Positions 10,546 to 22,167 of a stretch of 64,000 bases of DNA are shown here, in pieces. Source of the DNA: Anaspis maculata. Its lineage: Eukaryota > Arthropoda > Insecta > Coleoptera > Scraptiidae. The DNA is taken from positions 69,871,416 through 69,935,415 of the forward strand of contig OX421966.1 in the NCBI GenBank assembly GCA_949128115.1, given 5' to 3'. Each line of letters starts with the position of its first letter. Position 1 is the stretch's first letter. The notes beneath the pieces are model-generated. The model had not been told where the DNA came from. It searched no databases and saw only the letters and a list, made by a program, of their open reading frames with translations. The translations under genes were made by a program, and so were the position numbers.

Positions 10546-13480
10546 TGACCGGACAATTCTTCGGCGCGGACAACTCTTCGCCGGGAACTTTGGAGCTCTT
10601 ATTAGGCCTGGTGTGATCGTGATATTGAGAGCCCTATCCCCCACTAAGTTTTTACGTAGAGTTTCAAGCCTTGCTGGGCCCCCTTGTCTCTACAAGTGTC
10701 GTTTGGGGTCTTGATGAACCCCCTTGGTTATCTCAAAATTTTCTAGAGATTTGCTTCGCCCTTATGCATTGGACGGCTTCTCAGAGCCCTATTAGGCCCC
10801 CCTGTCTTCATGTTGCATTTGTAGCCTTGCTGAGCCCCTTTTTCATTGTTTTAGTTTTCAAAGCTCGAGTAGATAGATAAATAGATAGATCTATACATTT
10901 ATTGTCTTCCAGAAAATTTCATTTACAGGTTGTAGAACACTCAACGTAAAGCGTGGGTACAGCATGCATATATACAATGTATTTACAACATAGCACAGAA
11001 ACAAACAATTGAATAATTAATAAGCAAATAAATTAATAAAATAGGTGGACAAAGACAATTTATAAGAACAATGTACAGATAAAAATCAAATATGTACAGC
11101 TGAAAATCTCAGTTCTCGAATGAGCTGTAAGCTCATCAAGCTCCTGTGAGTCTTTATGTGATGGTTGAAGTCCTATGGGGCCCCTTTTGTGTCTCTTGGT
11201 GTCATTTGGAGGCCTAGTGAGCCCCATCAGGTCTTCTTGCGATTTTCAGAGCCCTATCCTCACTTGTGTTCTACATCGAAGCATTTCAAGCCTTGCTGAG
11301 CCCCCTTGTGCCTTCAATACCGTTTGGAGCCCTATTGTGCCCCCTTGCGTCTTCAATTATCGTTTGCAGCCCAAGTGACCCCCTTCTGATTTCTCGAAGA
11401 TTATGGAATCTCAGAAAGCTCTCTTTCGCTTCTTCTTAGGTTTATCGGAGCCCTATGTGGCCTCCTTGTGTTTTCATGTTTCATTTGTAGCCCTGCTGAC
11501 TCACTTTTTGATTGCTCCAGTTTTAGAAGCTCTAGTTAGCTCATGTGAGTCTTGATGTGTTGTTTGAAGTTGTACAGGGCCCCCTCTGTGTCTCCAAGTG
11601 TCATTTTGAGCCCTAGTGAGCCCCGCCAGGCTTTCTTGTGATTTTCAGAGCCCTATTTTCTCTTGCGTTCTACATCAGAGCATTTCAAGCCTTGCTGAGC
11701 TCCCTAGTGTCTTCAAGTATCGTTTGCAGCCCAGGTGATCCTTTTTGTTTACTTGAGTTCCTGGAATTTTCGGAAGCTCTCTTGTGCCCCTTCTCAGGTA
11801 TCTTGGAACCCTATGTGGCCTCCTGTGTTTCCATGTTTCATTTACAGCTCTGCTGAGCCCCTTGTATATTGTGTCAGTTTTAAAAGCTCTTATTGGCTCC
11901 TGTGAGTCTTTATGTGTTGGTTGAAGCTCTACAGGGCATCCTTTGTGTCTCTAAGTGTCATTTGGAGCTCTAGTGAGCCCCGCCAAGCCTTTTTGCGATT
12001 TTCAGAGCTCCATCCTCCCCTGTTTTCTACATTGAAACATTTCAAGCCCTGCTGAGCCCCCTGTCTTCAAGTATCGTTTGGAGCCCTATTGAGCTCCCTT
12101 GTGTCTTCAAGTATTGTTTGCAGCCCAGGTGACCCCTTCTGTTTTCTCGAGTTTCTGGAATTTTCGGAAGCTCCCTTGTGCCCCTTATTGGGTTTCTTGG
12201 ATCCCTATGTGACCCCCTGTGTTTCCATGTTTCATTTATAGCCCTGCAGAGCCCCTCTGTATATTGTGTCTGTTTTCAAAGCTCTTGTTAGCTCCTGTCA
12301 GTCTTCATGTGCTGGTTGAAGTTCTACAGGGCCCCCTTTGTGTCTCTAAGTGTCATTAGGATCCTTAGTGAGCCCCGCCAAATCTTCTTGCAATTTTCAG
12401 AGCCCTATTCTCCTTTGTGTTTTACATCGGAACATTTCAAGCTCTGCTGAGCCCCCTTGTGTCTTCAAGTATCGTTTGGAGCTCTATTGAGTCCCCTTGT
12501 GTCTTCAATTACCGTTTGCAGACCGGGTGACTCCTTCTGATTTCTCAGAGTTTCCGGAATCTTAGGACACCCTTTTGTACCTTATTAGATTTTTCAGAGC
12601 CCTATGTGGCTGGCTCCCTGGTGTTTTCATGGGTCATTCGTAGCCCTGCTGAGCCCCGGAAGCTCCAATTAGCTCCTGTTAGTCCTTATGTGTTGGCCTG
12701 CAGCCCCCCCCTCCTTGTGTATCCAAGAATCATTTGGAGTCCCATCAGGCCTCCGTCCGATTTTCAGAGGCCTCTGCTCTCTTGTGTCTACACTGAAGCG
12801 TTTCAAGCCCAACTGATCTCCCTTGTATCTTCCAGTATCGTTTGGAGCTCTATTGAGCCCCCTTGTGTCCTCAATTATTTTTTGTAGCCCCGGTGATCCC
12901 TATCCAAATAAGCGATATTCCTGGCATCTAAGAAAGCTCCCTTGTGCCTTCTCAGGTTTCTAAGAGCCCTATTAGGCCCCCTTATGTTTTTATGTGTCAT
13001 TTGTAGCCCTGTCGAGCCCCATTTTAACCTGTCTTTGTTTCTGTGTTCTAGTAAGCTCCTGTTGTCTTCATGTGTTGATCTTACCCCTATAGGCCCTTTG
13101 TGCTTTTAAGTGTTATTTGGAGCCCTGGTGAGCCCATCAGTCCATTTTGCGATATGTACAGCCCTATCCTCTCTTGGTCTACATTGTAGTGGCTTAGGCC
13201 CTGCTGAGCACCCTTGTGTCTTCTTATGTCGTTTGGAGCCCCATTGAGCCCCTAATGTGTTTTTGTGTTACTCGAAGCCCTATCTAGCCTTCTGTCTACA
13301 TTGTGGCGATTTGAGCTACCCCCTTGTGTCTTGAAGTATTATTGGGGGCCCTAGTGAGCCCTGCCAGGTCTTCTTGTGATATTAAGAGCCTCATCCTCTC
13401 TTGTGTCTACATTGTAGGATCTCAAGTCCTGCTGAGCCCCCTTGTGTCTTCAAGTGTCTTCCAGAGCCCCAATAAGCCCG
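10546..13480 (+). repeat. GAGCCC satellite-like array, ~40-bp subunits
   Basis: Degenerate tandem units of about 38-42 bp with the core 'GAGCCCCCTTGTGTCTTC' and 'AAGTATCGTTTGGAGCCC'. A higher-order pattern of roughly 350-400 bp shows in the recurring 'AGTGAGCCCCGCCA' at about 11216, 11616, 11973 and 12368. The left boundary starts with 'GGACAATTCTTCGGCGCGG'. Reverse-oriented copies of the array are at 15000-16160 and 31515-33010. Small open frames inside it (60-118 codons) are repeat artefacts. Confidence 0.85.
10865..11110 (-). mobile_element. Probable non-LTR retrotransposon 3' tail
   Basis: A non-array insert in the GAGCCC repeats. Read on the minus strand it ends with an ACAATAAATG polyadenylation-like motif followed by a (TCTA/TTTA) simple tail, as is common for LINE or SINE 3' ends. 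There is no coding sequence and the family is not identified. Confidence 0.4.
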
Positions 13481-13496
13481 GTCATGTGCGGGCGCA

Positions 13497-13565
13497 ATGC
13501 TTGCGAAGATTTGTCCGGCGAAGAATTGTCCGTGCGAAGAATTCTCCCAGCACCGATCGCTTAGT
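13497..13565 (-). repeat. Inverted partner of the GGACAATTCTTCGC border
   Basis: 'GCGAAGAATTGTCCG' and 'GGCGAAGAATTG' repeat here, the complement of the border at 10549-10590. The adjacent 'GATCGCTTA' is shared with the left border (about 10533). The pair flanks the GAGCCC array. Confidence 0.7.
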
Positions 13566-13960
13566 GCTAAACGCACGTGTGTCGCATGATACGAACGATG
13601 GTGCCGACCCCATGCGATGTTACACGGCTTTACCATGTCCAAGTTGTCTTCGGATCAAAGAATCCATTTTCCTGACTTGATCTGCCCGGATCCAAGAGAA
13701 AAAAAAAACAAGTAGGGCCTCTGACGAGGTCCATGTACACGGCTTCAACATGTCCAAGTTGTCTTCAAGGCGATTCACTTTTGTGTTTAAGGAATGCTAC
13801 CTGACACGAGTTGTAGTATGGACTCAGACATACCAAATCAGCTTTCTAGCCAAATTGAAAGTCTCTGAAAGTTGGAGGTGGAAGAGTTTTTTCAAACCAT
13901 GCTTCAATATTTCGATTATTTTCGTAAGTTGTTAAGCTCGTTGTTAAGTGTTATCGTATG
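13566..13960. other. Spacer with a duplicated ~30-bp motif
   Basis: 'ACACGGCTTTACCATGTCC' (about 13621) and 'ACACGGCTTCAACATGTCC' (about 13737) are diverged copies, each followed by 'AAGTTGTCTTC'. Nothing else is recognised; the short open frame at 13750-13935 has no domain. Confidence 0.5.
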
Positions 13961-14178
13961 AGTTCTCTTGTTGATGAATAGTTCTGTCGGTGAGTTGTCT
14001 TGTCGGCGAGTTGTCCTGTCGACGAGTTGTCTTGTCGGTAAGTTGTCTTGTTGGTGAGTTTTCTTGTCGGTGTTGTCTTGTCGGCAAGTGATCCTGTCGA
14101 GTTGTTTTGTCGCTGAGTGTTGTCTTGTCACTGAGTTGAGTGTCGGCAAACCCTCCTGTCGATGAGTTGGGTGTCGAC
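13961..14178 (-). repeat. ~16-bp minisatellite, right arm (inverted)
   Basis: Units such as 'GAGTTGTCTTGTCGGC' are the reverse complement of the 10114-10352 array, giving the insertion its minisatellite inverted termini. Confidence 0.85.
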
Positions 14179-14184
14179 GAAATG

Positions 14185-14381
14185 TCTGACGCCCATCAAG
14201 TTATCATCATTTCCGACAAAAGTGATGAGATGAAAACACTGGGTTTACTTCGGAATTCTGAATCTGACAGTTCTCATTTTCAAGTGACCGAGCCTATTAG
14301 TGAAAACATCACAAAACGAACCATCCTATCGAGTATCGCCAAGTTATTTGATCAACTTGGACTTCTTGGAGCCCCATCATA
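14185..14381 (+). pseudogene. BEL/Pao pol fragment (right part)
   Basis: 'KTLGLLRNSESDSSHFQV' followed by 'KRTILSSIAKLFDQLGLL' is the BEL/Pao segment downstream of the YVDD box. It matches the same segment of the 1-1110 remnant almost residue for residue. It ends at a TAA at 14380. With 9938-10075 it marks the interrupted host element. Confidence 0.85.
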
Positions 14382-14389
14382 ACCACAGA

Positions 14390-16160
14390 AAGCCCAATAG
14401 AAAGCCTTTGGCATTCTTTTGGCATTGGTTTGGAATTCCACTGGGCGTGTCTTCATATCTTTGACGGATCCCCAAATGGGCTTCTTGTGTTTTCTTGTGA
14501 CCTTGGGAATTCTCGTTGTTCAGAGCCTTCTTGGACCTTTCTTAGTCTTTTTGTGCCCCGAAGCTTCCTGTTTTTGCTTTGTTCATCTTGCTGTGTAGTC
14601 TGGAGTTCCAACGAATCCTCTTGAGTTTCGACGTCTCATTTAGAGCGCTAATGAGCCGCCTTTTGTCGTTTTGAGCCGTGATGGGTTTCCTGTGTTCTAT
14701 CAGATACTTTCGAAATTTTATTGGGATGCTTTGTGTTTCCTTGTGTTGGACAGAGGCTTCCTTCCATCTTCTTGTACTTCGAGGCCTTTTCGTTGAGTCA
14801 ATTGTGTCTTGCTACATCATCATTTACTGCGTCCTTTAAAGCCCTAGTAGACCCCTTTGTGTCTTCATGTCTTATTTATCACGCTAATGACCCCTTATGT
14901 CTCTTATTGTGTTCTCTTAGGCGCTAATGAGCTCCCTTGTATACTTTTGTGTGGCTTGGCTTGGTAAGCTTGGCTTATCAAATTTTCCAGCAATACAAAA
15001 AAACCTCTTGGTCCTCGGACTCATTCCAAGCCACAGGAAGATATGAAGGGCCCTCTAAATGAGACACACAGACAAAATGAAGCTCATTATTGGACATCCA
15101 AATACCACAGCTCCATAGAAAGGAGCCCAGCAAGCCCCTAGATCACAAAAAATGACATCAAGGGGCTCATCAAGGCTAAAAAAAAACGCTAAAAGCAAAA
15201 GGGGGCTATCAGCGTCCCAAACAAGACACGAAGACATAAGAAGTGTCTTCAGGAGTCCAGATGAAACATCAAGATAATACAGCAAAACACAGGATGACCA
15301 TCAAGACATTTGAATACAACAAGAGAGAGGGAGTCAGCAGAGCTCTAGGAAATGACACAAGGAGACAGAAAGGGGTTTACTGAAACTCCGAATGTCAGAA
15401 GAAGTCACAAGGGGCTCATCAAGACTTCAGACAACCAAGAAGATACAAAAGAGGGCAGTTAGATCTCTAAAGGACACAAGATGGAAGGGGGCCCATTAGC
15501 GCTTCAAATGGAATCTGGGAACATAGAGTTTTCTGGGGCTCCAAACGACAATGGGTTTTCTATAAAAGAAATCTAAATAAGTAAAACGATAACACATCAA
15601 GGCGCTCACTAGAGACCCAAATCACAAGAGGACACAAGGAGGTCATCGAGGTTCAAATGACACTAAAAGACATAAAAGGATGATTAGGGCTTTGAACGAG
15701 ACATGATAAAGTGTGTTCACTAAGGCTAAAATAACACATCAAGACACAAATGAGTCGGCACAAGGCTTCGAAGCAAGAGAAAAGAGTTCAGCACGAAGTA
15801 GCTCACTAGAGTTCCTAGTACAAGTAGGCCACCAGGGCTTCGGAATACAAGAAGACAGAAGAAGGCTCATAGGCTCACTGGAGTTCTCAAGTCACATTAG
15901 GACACAAGAGGTTCATCGGGTTTCCAAATGACACAGCAAAATATCAAGAGGGCCACTAGGGGCTCCAAAACATGGACGCAAGGCGGCTCACTAAAAATCA
16001 ACGGAAGCGCTAAAAACTAGGTTCCCATATCAAATAATGAGAGACAAATGAACATCTACTTGGAGGCCTGGTAAGCTACTAGGTCTCCAAACTTACAAAA
16101 TGACTGTCTACGCCTCGCTTGTGTCAAATGACACTGAAAGTCTTCTGCTGCCCTGCTGTT
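14390..16160. repeat. GAGCCC array in head-to-head halves
   Basis: 14390-14945 carries the array in forward orientation ('GCTAATGAGCTCCCTTGT'). From about 15000 it is reversed ('AGGGGGCTCATCAAGG'), with a turning point near 14960-14990 around 'GGCTTGGCTTGGTAAGC'. The right half resembles 31515-33010 closely, including 'AAGGCGCTCACTAGAGACCC'. No genes. Confidence 0.75.
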
Positions 16161-16189
16161 GACCCCCTAGGCTTTCAAGAACTTTTGTT

Positions 16190-16342
16190 TTTTTTGAATT
16201 GAAATTCTTGTTGGGAAAAAAGAATTTTCAATCGGAGAATCGGTGTCTAATTACTGAAATAAGACGTCGGATTGAGAAATCGAACGTGAAATTCGGAACA
16301 CAGACGTCTGATTTCAGGAGATGTCGATTAAAATCAGGGAAA
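16190..16342. repeat. GACGTCYGATT minisatellite, copy A
   Basis: Short units such as 'AGACGTCTGATTTCAGGAG' and 'ATAAGACGTCGGATTGAG', the same family as 33090-33250 and 48885-49470. It is cut by the TA-target foldback element at 16343-16344 and resumes at 19111. Confidence 0.75.
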
Positions 16343-16344
16343 TA

Positions 16345-19108
16345 CAGGGTGGTCGATCCTAGCGTAATTATCTCAAAGCAGTCTTACCGTTCAAGATAGA
16401 GAAAAATATCTGGTGAAAAAGTTATATGGTTTGATGAGACCTATAACTTAAAATTATTTTTAGCTATACAGGTGTCCCATTTTGACGGGATAACCGGAAG
16501 GTCAATTTTTTTCAATAGAACAGCCTATATTGTTTTGCTTTTTCATGATCAACTTTTTCAACTGTCTTATGCCTGTATTCTTGTTTTGCAGGTGTGTGGC
16601 AGTGCTACCAACTAAAAATTGAAAACTAAAAAAAAAATTCGCATTTTCACAGTTTTCTTCAAAAAATCGTAGCGGCCTTGATTTTTGAAACTAAGAGATG
16701 AAACTTGACATGGTGATGGTCAAGTCAAAGTCCGATATTCCAATGTCAAAGAATTGCGATTTCTTGATACAGGGCGCTCACAAAAAAACATCAAACTTGA
16801 TCATTTTCAAAGAATCATCACTCATTTTTTTCAAATGGCATGCCCCTAATTTCATGACATTATTTGATAGCTTTTTTATCCTCTCTCATTTTTACTGGGG
16901 GTACCCTACCCCCATCCTTGAACTCAATGTTTCTCGGGATAATCGGAAATTTTCACAAAATTCGCTTTTTTGTTTTTTATTTTTGTTTGTTCCTTTAAAA
17001 TTGAGTTGACCGTGATGAATGACAGACAAGCCAAATAGTACGCAACTCTCGGTTAGTCAGTTGGATATTGTCGAACAAAGGAAAATGACTTTACGCGAGA
17101 GGAAATGATTGATATGGTATTCTGGTAATAAATCCAGATATCCAGGATCCCACTTTGTTTTCGTTCTGCGTTGAGGCAAATTTTTTTGTTATACAATATT
17201 CAGACTGACTAACTGACAGCTGCGTACTATTTGGCTTGCCTCTCATTCATCACGGTCAACTCAATTTAAAAAAAAAACAAAGAAATAGCAAATTTTGAGA
17301 AAATTTCCGATTATCTCCAAAAAAATGAAGTTTAAGGGTAAGGTACCTTTATGAAAGAGGATAAAAAACTTATCAGATTAGTGTTGCACGAATCTCGTCT
17401 CGATTCTCGATCTCGTCTCGATCTCGCCTCTAGATTCGAGACGAGATCGAGACGAGATCAAGGCGACGAGATCCGAGATCGAGACGAGAATAAGACTGCC
17501 GATACGAGAATCTCGCCGTCGCCGAGAAAAATCTCGATTCTCGACTCTCGACCTCATTTTTTTTTCAAATTACTGAAAAAGTTTTCAACGAATTTATTTC
17601 ATTTCCCTTCAGCCTTTTAATGAACATTATCCTTTTCTAGGGATTTTTTTCGAAAAAATCAAGGTCTTGTACTTTGAAGTCTCACAACAAGACCTACCCG
17701 TCTCATCATTCTATGTTTGCTAGTAATGTTCCGTAATAACCTTTAATGTTTGCGAAATGAATCATCCTTTGCTCTGAGCTTTTTTACAGCAAGCTTATTA
17801 GTTATTAATAAACATTTTTCTAAATTTCACGTTCATTGTTGAAAGTTTACGATCACAACAGAAGTACCTACATGATGTCAGGAATGTAGCCCATCCTTAT
17901 AGTTCCAGTTTTTGGGCCTTTCATGTTGGGTGAAAAATAATACTGCCATTCACTAGATACCTATGGTTGTTTTTTCTCCTCTGTTGATTTATTGCAAGTA
18001 CGGTTATATCGATGGTCGGCAACATTTTTATTACAGGGAGGTACGATATGAAGCTCAACACAATACTATAGCTATTTATATTCAAGGGCGGAAGTGACGG
18101 AACGACCAGCACGCGGTTGTGGGTATCACACTTCAGAATATTGCGAGACGAGCCAAAATTTAATTTCAGAATGAGATGAAACGGAAGAAAGTGTTTCGAT
18201 GTTGATGTTATTGTAATTATTAGGTATTATTGTATGAGAAAGTAGTATAAGTTTGGCGCTCGTGTGCAGCCCGACACATCTAACACAGATAGTTCGATGT
18301 TCGAACAGGTAAAATACCTAAAATATGCTAAATGATGGGTCACTTGGACTAGGTACAAACAATATAAATAGATAATACAGAGAGTTGTAGGTAGGTATTT
18401 GAATTATAGTGAATGTACTTGATTGAAAATGCTAAAATAACTCGAGAATCTCGAGTCGAGATCAAGATTCTCGAGCCGAGATCGAGATTGTTGTTCTGAT
18501 CGCCAATACGAGATCGAGACGAGATTGAAGTTTTGAAAATAAATCGAGATCGAGACGAGATCGGGTGAAATCTCGTCTTGATCTCGTCTCGTGCAACACT
18601 ATATCAGATAACGTTATCAAATCAGGAACATGCTATTTGAAAAAAATTAGTTATGATACTTGAAAATTATCAAGTTTTTTTTTTATGAACGCCCTGTATG
18701 AAAAAATCGCAATTTCTTGACATTGGGATATTGGCCTTTGACTTGACTATCACCATTTTGAGTTTCATCTCTTGGTATTGAAAAGCAAGTCTGCTACAAT
18801 TTTTTCAAAAAAACTGAAATTTGGATTTTTTTCAATTTTTAATTTTCAGTTGATGCCACACAATTGAAAAACAAAAATACAGGCATAAGACAGTTGAAAA
18901 AGTTGAGCCCGGAGATGCAAAAAATATAGGTGTTCTATTTTAAAAAAATGACGTTCCGTTAATTCCGTCAAAATGTGACACCTGTATAGCTGAAAATAAT
19001 TTCAGGTTATAGGTCCCATCAAACCATATAACTTTTTCTTCACATCTTTTCCTCTCTCTTGAACGGTAGGATCGCTATGGGATAATTACGCTAGGATGAC
19101 CCACCCTG
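16345..19108. mobile_element. Foldback element with TA duplication (carries a hAT-like insert)
   Basis: Long inverted arms start CAGGGTGGTCGATCCTAGCG and return at 19109 with 'CGCTAGGATGACCCACCCTG'. TA lies on each side (16343-16344, 19109-19110). A related locus without the insertion reads 'GAGAAATATGTGACGTTCG' at about 33233-33251, so the insertion occurred at a TA. The inner centre is near 17110. The right arm is broken by the hAT-like element 17379-18601; without it the foldback would be about 1.5 kb. No transposase. Its arms contain further 'CAGGTGTCCC'/'GTGACACCTG' inner borders. Confidence 0.85.
17379..18601. mobile_element. Non-autonomous hAT-like element, 8-bp duplication
   Basis: Starts TAGTGTTGCACGA and ends with the exact complement. 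It is flanked by an exact 8-bp direct repeat TATCAGAT (17371-17378, 18602-18609). Immediately inside each end lie dense arrays of 'TCTCGTCTCGAT' motifs (about 17392-17550 and 18440-18588), which look like the subterminal repeats typical of hAT elements, where transposase binds. The 1223-bp length, no transposase and 8-bp duplication identify a MITE-like hAT derivative. Confidence 0.9.
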
Positions 19109-19110
19109 TA

Positions 19111-19762
19111 TGTGACGTCTGATTTTCGAAAAAAAAACCGACCGATTGGCTGATTTTTGAAAATTGACCCTAGTTTCTGGTGAAAAGAAGTCAGGATTGA
19201 AATCCACGTTTTCGTGGAACTGATGGTATCAAGGAAGAAACACGCAGGATACCCATCTCTTACATTTATGGTACCACGGGAGAGATGCACAAAAAAGGTT
19301 CATCCAAACGTCAGAAGCCACTTGTTACATTTGTTTGATATCACAATGATATGCTGATATGCGTTGATACTATCAATAAGAAAACGCGCAGTATACCCAA
19401 TTCAGCTATGCTCACTATTGGAGGAACGCCGAGAGTACTGAACGCTCAGAGTACTGAACGCTTAGAGTACTGACCGCCCAGAGTACTGAACGCCCAAAGT
19501 ACTGAACGCCTAGAGTACTGAACGCCCAGAGTACCATTTTCACGAACTCCAAAAGTTGAGTGTCACGTTTGTTGTCTTTCGCACTGATTAGCGAACGAGG
19601 GCTGAGCTAATGGTATCAAGGGAGAAACACGCAAGATACCAATCCCTCACATTTGTTATCGGTACCATGCGGAAGATGCACAAACTAGGCTGTTTCAAGC
19701 TTCAAAAGTCATGCTTTCCCAGGCTAATGGTTGAGTTGAGCAATGGTATCACGGAAGAAACG
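19111..19762. repeat. GACGTC remnant, ATGGTATCAAGG repeats and a 16-bp array, copy A
   Basis: After the foldback element the host repeat resumes with 'TGTGACGTCTGATTTTCG'. Diverged units 'ATGGTATCAAGGGAGAAACA' follow at about 19207, 19611 and 19743. A 16-bp tandem array 'AGAGTACTGAACGCCC' of about 6-7 copies lies at 19430-19534. The whole order repeats at 33240-33870 (copy B). Confidence 0.85.
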
Positions 19763-20117
19763 CAGTGGCGGACTAAAGGGGGGGCGGAGGGGGCGGTCCG
19801 CCCCGGGCCTCGGAGCCTCAATCATCTGATGGGGCCTCCAATTTCCCTTGTTTGTGAAATATACTGAAAAAAAATTGGGATAAAATCCAAAAATTTCAAT
19901 TTTTTCCCTCAATGGTCATTTGTTTCGCATATTACTTAGGTGAGAAACATTGTTTTCCTATTTTTTCCATTTTAAAGTTACCTTGGCAGGCCCCATGACA
20001 ACAGGTTTGGGGGCCTACACACAGGCAATAGAGGTGTGTCTGTATCACGAAATCTCTGAGAATTATTTTTCTTTAGGCTTTAGGGGCTCCGGCCCCGGAT
20101 ATCAGAGTGCCAGGGGC

Positions 20118-22167
20118 CAGTGGCGTATCTAGGGTAAATTGCGCCTAGGGCAAAACATGAAAATTGCGCCCCTGAATTAGAAACCCTGGGAAATGCGCCT
20201 CATGCAGTTTTTTCAGAATTCAGGTGGGCCAACGACAAATAGGGCCCCCGCGTGTGATCCGTTCCCATGCAAAGTTGCTAGGCAACCAGGGCTGTCACTA
20301 GGCTATCACCTAGGCAACATCACCTGATGAACTGTTCCCTGGTTCCGAAAATAGGGTCCCTGTTATAGGTTATACCTAGATCAGATGAAAAAGTTGAAAG
20401 TTGATCGTCTGTTTGAATGTATTGGTTTTGGTTTTCTCTCTTTCTCTGTTCCCATTCCGCTTGTAAATTATTACTCACACGAATTGGCCCAATAGTTCAA
20501 ATATCTACATTATCCAGGGTGTCTCAAAACTCGCGCTCCAGAGAACACTGACATGGTGCCGACGACAATAGGTTCCCAGGAAACGAAAGAAAAAATGTAT
20601 TGCTGCTTGCATAAAGGAGTCATGAGTTTTTTGAATCCACCAATCCCGGAGGGTCAATTCGAGGTAAATTTGCAAAATTTAACCCAGTTGCTAAGTTTTG
20701 AAAGTAATCCCAACTGCCTGTCATTTTACAATAAATGTTTGGCTCACTGTAACTGTGACACTGCCAGACTTAGATACTTGAACCTGGCAACTTGAAATTG
20801 AGGTAACATACCTAAAATGTACAGGTCTGTGATTGGTTAACTTAACTTTGTCTTTTCTCGAATACCATATGAGGTAGATTTTTTTTCCTTGGTATAACCT
20901 AGGAGGATATAAGAATAGGGAGGGAGTATAACCCAGCTTGTGGGCGGAGGGAAATGAAGCCGGGAGACGTAAGGGGTGAGGTAGCAACTACGCCCAAATA
21001 TTGCATCTAGTGTCGAGAGTCTTTTGACTTTTGTGATTTAAATTGACGTTATTGAAATAATTTGAAACTATTTGAGGTTAGTGATTTTTTTTTGGTTGAC
21101 ATAAAATGAGTCCTGCCTGATATCTTTTATCTTTGTGCCTGGATCTTGTTTATATGGTGCTTCATTTATAAGAGCTGAATACATCAGCTTTCCCAGGCGT
21201 GGGAAAGACAGAGGCTACGTGCGCTGGATACAATATCATGTATGAAGAATATCCCCTCAATGCGAGCCGAAGCTGCCGAAGGGAAGATGCCTACCTGTAG
21301 TATGGGGTCGCCCGATGTTTCAGTAGAATGTTAGGCAAGGATGAGAATGGCCAGCAAATTCCAAAAATAGTGAGCAGAAAATGAGCAGTTCGATTCTTCC
21401 CTCCTAGATTCTACCACGTATTTGTGAGGTCAGCACTGTTAATACACCTAATGATGATCTACACTCTGTGATCTACACTGAACAGTGATAGAGGTACTCT
21501 GGAAACCTCATCATCAGCCAATCTTAAGGCCTGTGTAGACTTCAAGGTCCATGGCAAAATTACAATGAATAGTACCTAGGTACCTAGGAATCTAGGAACC
21601 TATCTTGGTGGAATTCCTACTGCTACGGACTATCATCTACCACGAATAAGTTAGTGACGAAAATGCTAATAGGTAGAAGTAAGTGAAACCTGTGATGAAA
21701 TTACTTTTTGTAATCCAACGATCATATTTAGGAAGGATGTGGCTGGATCTGGTGCAGCACAAAGCGTCATGGACTGACATTGACAAGAGCGACAGCTCGC
21801 AGAACTTGACGTGGCAATATTTAGTTGCAATGGTAAAGTGATAAAAATTTTGGGCGTGCAAAGATGGCGGATATGACATTTCCATGGCTTCACTTTTTAT
21901 GACGAACCTTCCCTCCCTATTCTTATATCCTCCTAGGGTATAACACATCTGACTGCTATCTAGTTTTGCTTCATTTTCTCTGGGGCGTGAGTTTTGAGAC
22001 ATCCTGTATATAATTATATGAAGTTCAAAGAACTTGGTCTTTGATTCGTTTTTCCAATTTTTTTCTTCATTTTTTTACATTTCTATATTTTCCTCTCATT
22101 TGCGCCCTGAGGATTAAAGTGCGCCCATGGCACGTGCCCCACTTGCCCCCCCGTAGATACGCCTCTG
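20118..22167. mobile_element. Middle CAGTGGCGTATCTA element, 8-bp duplication
   Basis: Starts CAGTGGCGTATCTAGGG and ends 'GTAGATACGCCTCTG'. The exact 8-bp direct repeat CCAGGGGC flanks it at 20110-20117 and 22168-22175. The 8-bp duplication and CAGTGGCG ends indicate a hAT-type non-autonomous element. It contains 20515-22006. Confidence 0.85.
20515..22006. mobile_element. Inner CAGGGTGTCTCAAAACTC element
   Basis: Starts 'CAGGGTGTCTCAAAACTCGC' and ends, read in reverse, 'CAGGATGTCTCAAAACTCAC'. A second inverted layer lies inside: 'AGGAGGATATAAGAATAGGG' at about 20901 and its complement at about 21913-21940. The open frame 20553-20795 has no recognised domain. The flanking duplication is not clear (TATC/TATA). 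Confidence 0.75.

Larger units (their letters stand above)
10076..14184. mobile_element. 4.1-kb compound insertion bounded by inverted minisatellites
   Basis: Between the two parts of a BEL/Pao pol gene lies a block with concentric inverted symmetry. The outermost layer is a ~16-bp minisatellite (10114-10352) and its reverse complement (13961-14178). Next comes the pair 'GGACAATTCTTCGGCGCGG' (about 10549-10590) and its complement (about 13500-13545). The core is the GAGCCC array (10600-13480). No transposase is visible. Whether it moved as one unit or grew by successive insertion is unknown; the symmetric borders and the split pol gene favour a single foldback-like insertion. Confidence 0.6.

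Noticed and set aside
17351..17620. Arg/Asp-rich frame
   Set aside because: Produced by the CTCGTCTCGA subterminal repeats of the hAT-like element.
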